Positions 45,162-52,485 of a DNA stretch of 64,000 bases are shown here, one piece after another. The position numbers were made by a program, and so were the translations under genes. The notes beneath the pieces were generated by a model, which did no database searches, was not told the origin of the DNA, and worked only from the letters and a program-made list of their open reading frames with translations. The number at the start of each line of letters is the position of its first letter. Position 1 is the stretch's first letter. The stretch comes from Desulfosoma caldarium (GTDB taxonomy: Bacteria; Desulfobacterota; Syntrophobacteria; Syntrophobacterales; DSM-9756), in the NCBI RefSeq assembly GCF_003751385.1, contig NZ_RJVA01000010.1, positions 434,001-498,000 on the forward strand, read 5' to 3'.

Positions 45162-46520
45162 ATGGCCGGATTGAACGCCGCCCTGGAAATCGCTAAGAAC
45201 GCCCTCTTCAACGCACAGGTGCAGATTCAAACCACGTCCCATAATGTGGCCAATGCCGAAAACCCTGCCTATGCCCGCCAGAAAGCGCCAACAGTGACGC
45301 AGGGGGCCATTCTGGGACGTGCAGGGTGGATCGGGGCGGGAGCGCGGCTGGATCGCATCGTGCAGCAAAGAGATTTCTTTCTGGAGGGACGGTACCTAAG
45401 CGCCTCCTCGCAAAGCGCTTATTACGAAACCCTGAAGCGCATGGCGAGCGCCGTGGAAACTTACCTTTCCGACGATGGAGAGACCGGCATCAACGCCGCC
45501 TTGAACGAGTTCTGGAACGCCTGGAACGCTCTGGCCCAAAACCCTGAAGGCTCCGCCGAAAAGGCTTTGGTTTTCGAATGCGGAGAAAACCTTTGCAGCA
45601 ACCTTCATCAAAAAGCGTCTCAGATTCAACAAAGCCAAAAAAGCCTCCTGACAGAACTACAGGACAACCTGAGCGCCATCAACGAGCTGCTTGAAAAGAT
45701 TCGAAATTTGAATCATCAGATTCAGCGTTCGGAAACCCCCACGTTCATGGCCAACGACCTTAGAGACCAACGCTTTCAGGTCTTGCAGGAACTTTCCACC
45801 TACCTGCATTTCACCACGGCGGAGGCTTCCGGAGGCATGCTGAACCTTTTCCTGGAAGACGGAACGCCTCTGGTTCTTTTTCAGGAGTATGCGGCGAAAC
45901 TCACCTGGACGGGTGACGCGTCATCTTTTGAGGTGACCGTCCAGGATTCGGGCAAGGTGGTCGTCCGATTCAACGCCGCCGACAATGAGGTGCAAGACGG
46001 TTTGCAGGGATCCACCGGAGCCCTGGTCGCGGCCATGGGCGATGTGGATTCCTGGAAGGACGCTCTGGATCAATTCGCCGCCGCTCTCGTCACAAGCTTT
46101 CGGGATCTTTACGATGATATCCTTGGAACGCCCACATCCTATTTTTTTGATCCCGCCTACACCACGGCAGCTACGATTCAATTGACGGACGATCCGCTGC
46201 CGTCGCCATCCAACGCGCTGGCGCGCTCGGTTCTCTTGCTGCAAACCCAAAGCCTGGACGACCTCGACGGTTTGAGCCTCTCCGAGCATCTCAGCCAGCT
46301 CAGCCAGGACGTGGGACTGACCGTGACTACGGCGTCTTCGCAAAGCGTCCTCTACGATGCCATGACCCAGCAGTTGGATGCCCAACGGCAAAACATCTCC
46401 GGCGTTTCCCTGGACGAGGAAATGGTGGAACTTATCAAACACCAACAGCTCTACCAAGCGGCCGCAAAGATCGTTCAACAAACCGCGGAAATGATTCAAA
46501 CGGCTATTCAAATGGTTTGA
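45162..46520 (+). CDS. flgK: Hook-filament junction protein FlgK
   Basis: A 452-residue hook-filament junction protein (HAP1). The N-terminus reads AALEIAKNALFNAQVQIQTTSHNVANAENPAYARQ (about residues 5-40). The C-terminus has SLDEEMVELIKHQQLYQAAAKIVQQTAEM. It is shorter than enterobacterial FlgK, with a reduced central domain. ATG 45162 has GGAGG upstream. FlgL follows 15 nt later. Confidence 0.95.
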   Translation: MAGLNAALEIAKNALFNAQVQIQTTSHNVANAENPAYARQKAPTVTQGAILGRAGWIGAGARLDRIVQQRDFFLEGRYLSASSQSAYYETLKRMASAVETYLSDDGETGINAALNEFWNAWNALAQNPEGSAEKALVFECGENLCSNLHQKASQIQQSQKSLLTELQDNLSAINELLEKIRNLNHQIQRSETPTFMANDLRDQRFQVLQELSTYLHFTTAEASGGMLNLFLEDGTPLVLFQEYAAKLTWTGDASSFEVTVQDSGKVVVRFNAADNEVQDGLQGSTGALVAAMGDVDSWKDALDQFAAALVTSFRDLYDDILGTPTSYFFDPAYTTAATIQLTDDPLPSPSNALARSVLLLQTQSLDDLDGLSLSEHLSQLSQDVGLTVTTASSQSVLYDAMTQQLDAQRQNISGVSLDEEMVELIKHQQLYQAAAKIVQQTAEMIQTAIQMV

Positions 46521-46535
46521 TGAAAGGCAAAGGCC

Positions 46536-47405
46536 ATGCGCGTGACCCTGCCCTTGATGTATGGCACAACAACTCGAGACATCCTGAACAAACAGGATAG
46601 AATCAGCCGCCTCGGCCGAGACATTGCCAGCGGTGTCCGCCTCCATAACCCGCATGATGACCCAGCAGCATGGGCTCAATCCCTGGATTTGCAGCAGACC
46701 CTTCAGCGCATGGAAAGGTACCAAAACAACCTGAACTTTGCGGCCAACATGCTTTCCGTGGCCGACAGCGGACTGAACCACATGCATGACCTTTTAGTCC
46801 GAGCCACGGAAATCGGCATGGCCGCCAACACGCCCAATTCCGCAGAAGAAAAAGAGGCCTTCGTGGAAGAGCTGGATCAGATTCTTCAGGAGCTGGCCGA
46901 AACCGTTTCGGCCACCGCGAACGGTCAAAGCGTTTTTGCGGGAAAGCCTGTCTGGAACGAGACTGGTGGGCAGTGGGAGTGGGAAGCGGCACGGCCTGAC
47001 GAAGACCCTCTTCAGGTGGCTCTGGACGATGCAGGCCAAACCATGACGGTTTCCACAGATCTTTCCGAACTCATTCCCAAGGCTATGAACACCATCGAAG
47101 CCTTGAAAACCCATATCGATCATGAGGACGCCGCGGGCATGCGCGCGGCCTTGCAGGATCTGAGCGACGCCATGGAACAGCTTCGAGGCTTTTCCTCCAC
47201 GGTGGGGACTCGCCTGACAAGCATCCAACGCCGCCAGGACACCCTCGCCATCCTCACCGCGCACCGCCAAGAACATCTCTCTGAACTTCGGGACACCGAT
47301 CTTCTCGACGCCATCAGTTCCCTTCAGACCCACCAGATCGCCCTGGAAGCTGCGCTCAAGTCCTCCCTCGTGCTCAAGGACCTGAGCCTCGTACGCTACC
47401 TTTAA
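46536..47405 (+). CDS. flgL: Hook-filament junction protein FlgL
   Basis: A 289-residue flagellin-like junction protein (HAP3). It has GTTTRDILNKQDRISRLGRDIASGVRLHNPHDDP-type N-terminus (about residues 10-44) and the C-terminal helix SSLQTHQIALEAALKSSLVLKDLSLVRYL. The filament cap and flagellin are not in the window. A repeat copy begins 4 nt after the stop codon. Confidence 0.93.
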   Translation: MRVTLPLMYGTTTRDILNKQDRISRLGRDIASGVRLHNPHDDPAAWAQSLDLQQTLQRMERYQNNLNFAANMLSVADSGLNHMHDLLVRATEIGMAANTPNSAEEKEAFVEELDQILQELAETVSATANGQSVFAGKPVWNETGGQWEWEAARPDEDPLQVALDDAGQTMTVSTDLSELIPKAMNTIEALKTHIDHEDAAGMRAALQDLSDAMEQLRGFSSTVGTRLTSIQRRQDTLAILTAHRQEHLSELRDTDLLDAISSLQTHQIALEAALKSSLVLKDLSLVRYL

Positions 47406-47409
47406 TCGC

Positions 47410-47495
47410 GGGGTCACATCTTGATTTATGCCCATGATCCTACATTGCTGGTCTGAGAAACTGCCGGCGGCTTGTCCGAGAAGGTGTCTCGGACA
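47410..47495 (+). repeat. Dispersed repeat copy B, 3' of flgL
   Basis: It carries the same 23-nt start (47410-47432) as the copy after flgE, and TGTCCGAGAAGG at 47473-47484. A hairpin TGTCCGAG (47473-47480) with CTCGGACA (47488-47495) is present without a T-run. The position 4 nt after a stop codon matches the flgE copy. Confidence 0.72.
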
Positions 47496-48067
47496 TCCAC
47501 CCTACACCCAGAGGTCAACCGCCCGGTATGATGACCCCGCAGTGACCGAACCAGCCCCAAGCGTGGGATTTGGTTAGCAAAAGGGGGTGCGAGATGGAAG
47601 AAGCAGATGTCGCTGCCAGACGAAGTGCAGCGGTTTAAAAGGATCTTTACCCGTCGGTATGTGCACCGGGTGAAAATTTCGCCTGCCCTGATGCCCCTTA
47701 TCTCGTGCCTGCCTTTTGGGCACGCCCATCGATACCGAGGCGCCGCATAGAGGCAGTCCCCCGTGCCTGCCCTTATGGCCCCCGCGCCTGCCGTAATCAT
47801 GGGCAGCCACACGGGCTGTCCCTACTTGGTCGGGCTGACAAGCCAAGACCAGCGTGATCACAATAACCAAATTTTGGTCTTGATTCCCAGGGGCCATCAC
47901 ACACGTAAAAGCAAAAACCCAAACGGCCATTAAACTATGGACAACTGCGTCGACAGGCCTGACCTTTTGGTCCGTTCTTGAAATCGAAAAATCACCCTGA
48001 AGGGGTTTGCTTTAAGTCTCGCCGCTCCCTGAGCCGCCTCGCCATGGCGACGGGAACTTTAAACATA
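47496..48067. other. Gene-free region after flgL
   Basis: About 570 nt without a convincing gene. A plus-strand frame around 47597-47752 reads WKKQMSLPDEVQRF and RIFTRRYVHRVKISPALM before a stop, which could be a fragment of a lost gene. csrA and fliW, which follow flgL in many relatives, are absent here. The flgM terminator lies at its right side. Confidence 0.4.
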
Positions 48068-48103
48068 AACCCTCGAACCCCCTTGATCGGGGATTCGAGG
48101 GTT
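48068..48103 (-). terminator. Terminator of the flgM pair
   Basis: AACCCTCGAACCCC (48068-48081) pairs with GGGG-A-TTCGAGGGTT (48089-48103), with one bulged base and a short loop. Read on the minus strand it is followed by TATGTTTAAAG, a weak T-run. It lies about 90 nt after the flgM stop, so it likely ends that transcript. A plus-strand role cannot be excluded. Confidence 0.6.
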
Positions 48104-48191
48104 AATGGTCGACAGATCACTCTGATGTCAATATGTTGACAATGTCATGGGGCCGGGATTCGTCAAACTCATGACGATCTCGGCTCGTGCC

Positions 48192-48488
48192 TCATATGAT
48201 TTCGTCGAGCATGCGGGCAGCCACTTTTTGAGGGTCCACGGTGTAAGTGCCATCCTGAATTTGTCGGCGCAGGGCTTCGAGCTTATCCAGGTGCAGATCG
48301 TCACGGTCCATGCGGACTCGACTTCGAGTCATTTCCAGGGCTTCTTGAGAAAACGCCACGCGGTCTTCGACGGTTTCGGTTTCGGCGGTCTTGGATTCAG
48401 GAGTGGGCTGCGCTTCGGGCCGCACCGTACGGTTTTCTAAAACCTGGTTCATATGGGCCATGTAGGTGGCTACTTTTTTGACATCCAT
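48192..48488 (-). CDS. flgM: Anti-sigma-28 factor FlgM
   Basis: A 98-residue protein whose C-terminal half shows the FlgM pattern DRVAFSQEALEMTRSR, then HLDKLEALRRQIQDGTYTVD and PQKVAARMLDEII. FlgM binds FliA until it is exported after hook completion. ATG 48488 has GGATGGAG just upstream and is preferred over a start 30 codons earlier. It is preceded by a small partner gene and sits opposite to the flgN-K-L operon. Confidence 0.88.
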   Translation of the reverse strand: MDVKKVATYMAHMNQVLENRTVRPEAQPTPESKTAETETVEDRVAFSQEALEMTRSRVRMDRDDLHLDKLEALRRQIQDGTYTVDPQKVAARMLDEII

Positions 48489-48540
48489 TGCTCCATCCTT
48501 CACGGGGTTAAGGGCAAAGAGTTTACGGAGGTGAGCGGGC

Positions 48541-48777
48541 CTATTCTGACATGGGGGAAATGTCGAAAGGCCCTTCATAGGCTTGTTTTTTCAGGACCTG
48601 GCTGGTCACGCGATCACGAATCAGGCGCCGCCTTGCTTCTTCCGAGATGGTGACCTTTTCCTCGGCAGGCCTTTCAGTCTTTTCCCCACCGGCAAAGGTA
48701 GCAGCCAGTCGAGACTTCTGCAACTGACGGGTATAAGTTCGAAGCACGCTCTGCACGTGATAGTCGGTGACCTTCAT
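48541..48777 (-). CDS. FlgM-associated small protein (DVU0524-like)
   Basis: A 78-residue protein starting MKVTDYHVQSVLRTYTRQL with a basic centre and an acidic tail (EEKVTISEEARRRLIRDRVTSQVL). Such short proteins lie beside flgM in Desulfovibrio relatives; I recall the family from memory as DVU0524. AAGGAGGA lies 8 nt upstream of ATG 48777. It is the first gene of the flgM transcript, behind a sigma-28-like promoter. The function is unknown; it may assist FlgM export or FliA binding. Confidence 0.7.
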   Translation of the reverse strand: MKVTDYHVQSVLRTYTRQLQKSRLAATFAGGEKTERPAEEKVTISEEARRRLIRDRVTSQVLKKQAYEGPFDISPMSE

Positions 48778-48802
48778 GACCTGCTTCCTCCTTCGTTTTT
48801 CT

Positions 48803-48830
48803 ATATCGGAAGGTTTTGCCCAAAGCTTGA
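48803..48830 (-). promoter_or_regulatory. Possible sigma-28 promoter of the flgM pair
   Basis: On the minus strand, TCAAGCTT (48830-48823) and TCCGATAT (48810-48803) are separated by 12 nt. They resemble TAAAGTTT and GCCGATAA, with the same spacing as the flgN promoter. The start would be about 20 nt before the small gene. Confidence 0.45.
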
Positions 48831-48899
48831 GAAAAAATTGCCGCCGGCCATCGCCATGGGTGGCAAGACACCCACAGTAGGTATTAAGATTTTCGGAAC

Positions 48900-48916
48900 A
48901 TGGCATGGTCTATGCT
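48900..48916 (+). promoter_or_regulatory. Sigma-54-like promoter before the small Cys protein and diguanylate cyclase
   Basis: ATGGCATGGTCTATGCT has GG at 48902-48903 and GC at 48914-48915 with 10 nt between. The -12 box is ATGC rather than TTGC, so it is weaker than the other matches. The predicted start is near 48927. A reading frame starting at 48900 would overlap this element and lacks a ribosome site. Confidence 0.5.
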
Positions 48917-48984
48917 CTTGTGGTGGTTGATTGCACAGGGATGGGTCAGGCCCATCAACACTCCCAGGAGGTTGGTTCAAAGCC

Positions 48985-49191
48985 ATGACGTCCGCGATGA
49001 CACAGCCCAGGGCCACGACTTATTGTCCCAAGTGCGCTCACTTTGCCATGACGTGGGATCCTCGCACCCCCTACGCCTGTCGCGCCTGGGGTATTCGAAC
49101 GCGGGAACATCCAAGTTTGGCCGTGTGTGCGTCATCGGGATACCCCTGTCAGCTTTTTCGAGAAAAATCAAGGACCGGCGCCCTTTCTTAA
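48985..49191 (+). CDS. Small Cys-motif protein, motility-linked
   Basis: A 68-residue protein with spaced cysteines: YCPKCAHFAMTWDPRTPYAC near residue 11, then SSGYPCQLF near 50. The CxxC...C...C pattern suggests a small metal-binding (zinc) fold. Short proteins with this pattern (C-YFxxTWDP..P..C..., SSG..C..F) are common in many bacteria and are sometimes labelled uracil-DNA glycosylase, wrongly in my view. ATG 48985 has AGGAGG 13 nt upstream. It is followed by the diguanylate cyclase and probably cotranscribed. Confidence 0.7.
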   Translation: MTSAMTQPRATTYCPKCAHFAMTWDPRTPYACRAWGIRTREHPSLAVCASSGYPCQLFREKSRTGALS

Positions 49192-49232
49192 GGGGCGAAT
49201 TAAATCTTTACCACGCGATGATGGAGTCGACC

Positions 49233-50702
49233 ATGCCCGCTATGACTGGTTCTGAAGGCAACGGATCAGCCCCGCAACGCATCGAAGCCTTGCGGGAACA
49301 GGTTCAGCGCATTCGAAGCCAGAAAAACGATCTCATGAAGGAGATCGTCGATCTTCAGCATCAAAACCAGCACATGTCGGAGATGTTCAAACGCTCTCTG
49401 CTCCTTTTCATATCCATGCTCAAGCCACTAGTGGACATCAAGACCGCGGAAGCTCTTGATACGCTCAAGGAACGACTCGTCTCCAACCCAGACTGGAACT
49501 CCCTTGAGCGCGACATTCAACAGATCAAGACACGGTCGCTGCGCGAAGCGTGCGAAGCCGTTCATTCAGGGGATGGCGGAGGATCTCATACCCCGGTGAT
49601 CAACGCCACGCCCACGACACCTCCTCTGCCGGACTTTCTCACGGCGCACCGCTTGGTCTTGGACTCCCTGCGCGGCGATTTTGGGGATGCTTATCGGAAA
49701 AAGTGGGAAACCGTCTCCGGTTTCTTGGACGGATGTCAATCCTTTACGGATCTACTTGCGGGAAGCCGTCAATTGGCGGATCTTGCGCGACATTTTCACG
49801 AATCCTTCATGGTGGAAAGGTCGCGCGTCGCCAGGTTCTTTTCCGAAATCGGACAAGATCTGGTTGAAATGGAAACCATGCTGCACGTCACGGTGCGCCA
49901 CAGCCGGGAAGCCAGAGAAGCCAACGAGGCGTTCACCACCACTCTGGACGGGCAGATGCAGGAAATGCGGGATTCGGTCACCTTAACGCGAACACTGGAA
50001 GAACTCAAAAGCGTCGTGGAATTGAAGCTGGCAACCATTAAGAAGTTTCTCAAGGAAAAGCGAGAACAAGACGAAGCGCTGCACCGGGAAGCAGGGCAAA
50101 ATACGGAGGCCATGCAACAGGCTCTCAAGAAAATGAAACACGAAGTCTCCACGATGCAGGAACGAACTCGCATGCTGGAACAGCAAGTCCTTCGGGATCC
50201 TTTGACGGGCATTCACAACCGCAGGGCTTTCGACACACGCTTTGAAGAAGAGTTCCACCGGTTTCAGCGCTACGGGCAGGTCTTTTCTCTGTTGGTGATC
50301 GATGTGGATCGTTTCAAGCACGTCAACGATGTCTATGGGCACACCACCGGAGACCAATGCCTCAAGGAGATCACGAGGCGGATGGCCGGGACTTTGAGAA
50401 AATCGGACTTTCTTGCTCGTTACGGTGGCGAAGAATTTGTTGTACTTCTCCCGGGAATTCCCAAGGAAAGGGCGTTGAATGTTGCAGAAAAACTGAGGAG
50501 CTGCGTGGAAAAAACTCGGTTTCTTTACCAAGGAAAGCGGATTCCTCTGACCATCAGCGTCGGAGTGGCCCAAACGCAGCCAAACGATGACGCACCCCAA
50601 CGCCTCTTTGAACGCGCCGATGCGGCCCTGTACGCCGCAAAAAAGCAAGGGCGAAACCGGGTGGTCATGACCGACGGCACTTCCGACGGACAGGCTCCCT
50701 GA
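49233..50702 (+). CDS. Diguanylate cyclase (GGEEF) with coiled-coil N-terminus
   Basis: A 489-residue cytoplasmic protein. Residues 1-330 are mostly helical and coiled-coil, probably a sensory or dimerising part. The GGDEF domain has DPLTGIHNRRAFD near 325 and the active motif GGEEF at residues 398-402, with an inhibitory-site RxxD (RKSD) 5 residues before it. It should make c-di-GMP under feedback control. I place the start at ATG 49233 (TGGAG upstream); ATG 49218 is possible. It is next to the chemotaxis operon and behind a sigma-54-like promoter. Confidence 0.88.
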   Translation: MPAMTGSEGNGSAPQRIEALREQVQRIRSQKNDLMKEIVDLQHQNQHMSEMFKRSLLLFISMLKPLVDIKTAEALDTLKERLVSNPDWNSLERDIQQIKTRSLREACEAVHSGDGGGSHTPVINATPTTPPLPDFLTAHRLVLDSLRGDFGDAYRKKWETVSGFLDGCQSFTDLLAGSRQLADLARHFHESFMVERSRVARFFSEIGQDLVEMETMLHVTVRHSREAREANEAFTTTLDGQMQEMRDSVTLTRTLEELKSVVELKLATIKKFLKEKREQDEALHREAGQNTEAMQQALKKMKHEVSTMQERTRMLEQQVLRDPLTGIHNRRAFDTRFEEEFHRFQRYGQVFSLLVIDVDRFKHVNDVYGHTTGDQCLKEITRRMAGTLRKSDFLARYGGEEFVVLLPGIPKERALNVAEKLRSCVEKTRFLYQGKRIPLTISVGVAQTQPNDDAPQRLFERADAALYAAKKQGRNRVVMTDGTSDGQAP

Positions 50703-51090
50703 GATCAAGGCCCCTGGACCTAGCAAATGCGGGCTTCGCCCATGGCAACCACGGGGCGTCTTACGGGCGCGCCGCCCGGCGTTCAAGCGGCCCTGACAGA
50801 CTCCGTGAACGGTAACATAACCCGCAGGAGCGAGCCGCATAGGGTGGTTACTTTATCGCACCTTGCGGCGCTCCTATCGGTGAAAACAAATGGGTACGCC
50901 ACATAATCTTGCGAAACGGCGCACGATGCGCCTTGCGTGGCGCTCCTACACGTGAAACAAATCGGCACAAACAACGTTTCAGAGGAGCACTTACGCTGCG
51001 GAACTCCATCGTGTGCTGAAGCACTTTTGCAAGCGTAGAACCCCTCGGCGCCCAACGCCGCTTGAGGAAGCGGCCCATGAGCCGAGGCCT
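50703..51090. other. Gene-free region with REP-like repeats
   Basis: About 390 nt between the convergent diguanylate cyclase and CheZ genes. It has two related ~40-nt units (50858-50893 and 50928-50966) described separately. A GGGCTTCGCCC mini-hairpin lies near 50732. Confidence 0.5.
50858..50966. repeat. Tandem REP-like units
   Basis: Unit one at 50858-50893 has CCTTGCGGCGCTCCTATCGG then TGAAAACAAAT, and unit two at 50928-50966 has CCTTGCGTGGCGCTCCTACA then CGTGAAACAAATC. Read on the minus strand they contain TAGGAGCGCC...GCAAGG, similar to the GTAGGAGC-type REP elements of many proteobacteria. A weaker inverted piece lies at about 50824-50850. Confidence 0.6.
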
Positions 51091-52485
51091 CTAGAAGCCA
51101 AATTCGGCGAGAAGGGCGTCCACGTCGCTTTGGGAGTGGAGCGCATCTTCCAATTTTTCGTGTGCGGGGCCGTAGAGTTCTTCTTTGCCCTTTTGTGTTT
51201 TGTCCACCTTCACGCCAAACTTGGTTATGAGCTGCACCAGTTTGGCTTCCAAGTCCTCCAAAAGGGCTATGATCTTCATGATGATTTGGCCCGTTAGATC
51301 CTGGTAGTCTTGGGCGGTTAAGATGCGGATCAAGTCCTCATGGCTTTTTTGCGTGGACTGCAACAGTTCACGCACCAGGTTCACCGCCTCATTCAATTTC
51401 TTTTGAGCATTTTCGCCGAGGGGCTGGAGCCCTGTGAGCATCTCTTGGATGGTTTTCAGCCGCCCTTGATCCTGTTCGTTTCTTTTTTGCAAGGATTCCA
51501 CGTGGTCCAGGGTCGTGTTGGCCGCCGATTCCGTAAGCTTGATGATGTGTTCCAGCCGATTGCCAGAATCGGGAATCTTTTCTTCCACCATTTCTCGAAG
51601 GGACGGATCCATGGTGCGCACAAAGTCCCGAAGCGAATTGTGAAGCGCTCGTGCGATGCCCCCGATTTCCTTATACAGACCGGGATGGCGGTTTTCGGAA
51701 AGGGTAATCAATATTTGTTCCGCCATCTCAATATCCCCCTCGGTCAGAGCCTGCATGAAGTCCTTAATGCTTTCGAGGAGGGTCCCAACGGCTTCATTAT
51801 GCTCGGGTACCTTAAGGCGCAGGTCCTCCAGGCTGTCTGTCGGATTGAGCATCCTCTGGATCCGGTGCAAGACTTCGGGCGTCAGGGTCAACTGGATATG
51901 GGCCACAGGCACCGATCCCCCGCTGGATTCCAGGGTGATGGATCCCTGTAAGCGTTGGCAGAAGTCTTCGATGGCACCGAGACCCGGATCCATCTGCTGT
52001 GAATCCTGGGCCGTTTCACAAGAGGGGACTCCCACCAACTTGTCGATGATGGCCGCCTCGTCGAGTTCCGCCTCGCCGCCTTCTTCCACGTCTTCGCAAG
52101 TGGCGTCCGTAGCCGTCTCAGAGGCCTTGGCGTTTTCCAGGATGGAAACCACCTCTGCAGGATCGATGTCCACGGCTTCGGCGCGGTAAGCGTGGCGCAC
52201 CTGTTCCCTCAAGGCGTTCAGGGCAAACTGAAACACCGCCGCCGCTTCCTCGGTGGCTTCGCCGTTGCCGCACAGCCTTGCTTCCAGATGTGTTTCCAAG
52301 ACCTCACCGGCTTTGGCCAGCCCTTCCATACCCAACATGGCCGCCGTGCTGCTGAGAGTCTTCAAGGCCTCAGCACAGCGGTTCCATGGAGGAGTGGGCT
52401 CTGTAGTTTCTGTGATGATGCTGACCGCATCTTCCATGAGCTGCAGCAGATCACGCCACTCTTCTTTGCCGATCATCATATCCAT
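51091..52485 (-). CDS. cheZ: CheZ phosphatase with Hpt-like N-terminal domain
   Basis: A 464-residue protein, about twice the length of E. coli CheZ. The C-terminal half has the CheZ catalytic sequence QDYQDLTGQ (Asp396 and Gln400) and ends with the CheY-P-binding peptide VDALLAEFGF. Residues about 5-72 resemble an Hpt domain, but the histidine is replaced by Lys (ALKTLSSTAAMLG). The middle part (about 190-290) is not recognised. It likely removes phosphate from CheY. The start is set at 52485 (GAAGGTGG upstream), overlapping the end of cheA by 35 nt. Confidence 0.85.
   Translation of the reverse strand: MDMMIGKEEWRDLLQLMEDAVSIITETTEPTPPWNRCAEALKTLSSTAAMLGMEGLAKAGEVLETHLEARLCGNGEATEEAAAVFQFALNALREQVRHAYRAEAVDIDPAEVVSILENAKASETATDATCEDVEEGGEAELDEAAIIDKLVGVPSCETAQDSQQMDPGLGAIEDFCQRLQGSITLESSGGSVPVAHIQLTLTPEVLHRIQRMLNPTDSLEDLRLKVPEHNEAVGTLLESIKDFMQALTEGDIEMAEQILITLSENRHPGLYKEIGGIARALHNSLRDFVRTMDPSLREMVEEKIPDSGNRLEHIIKLTESAANTTLDHVESLQKRNEQDQGRLKTIQEMLTGLQPLGENAQKKLNEAVNLVRELLQSTQKSHEDLIRILTAQDYQDLTGQIIMKIIALLEDLEAKLVQLITKFGVKVDKTQKGKEELYGPAHEKLEDALHSQSDVDALLAEFGF

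Noticed and set aside
48900-49232. A start of the diguanylate cyclase at 48900
   Set aside because: It would overlap the sigma-54-like element, lacks a ribosome site and overlaps the Cys-motif gene in another frame.
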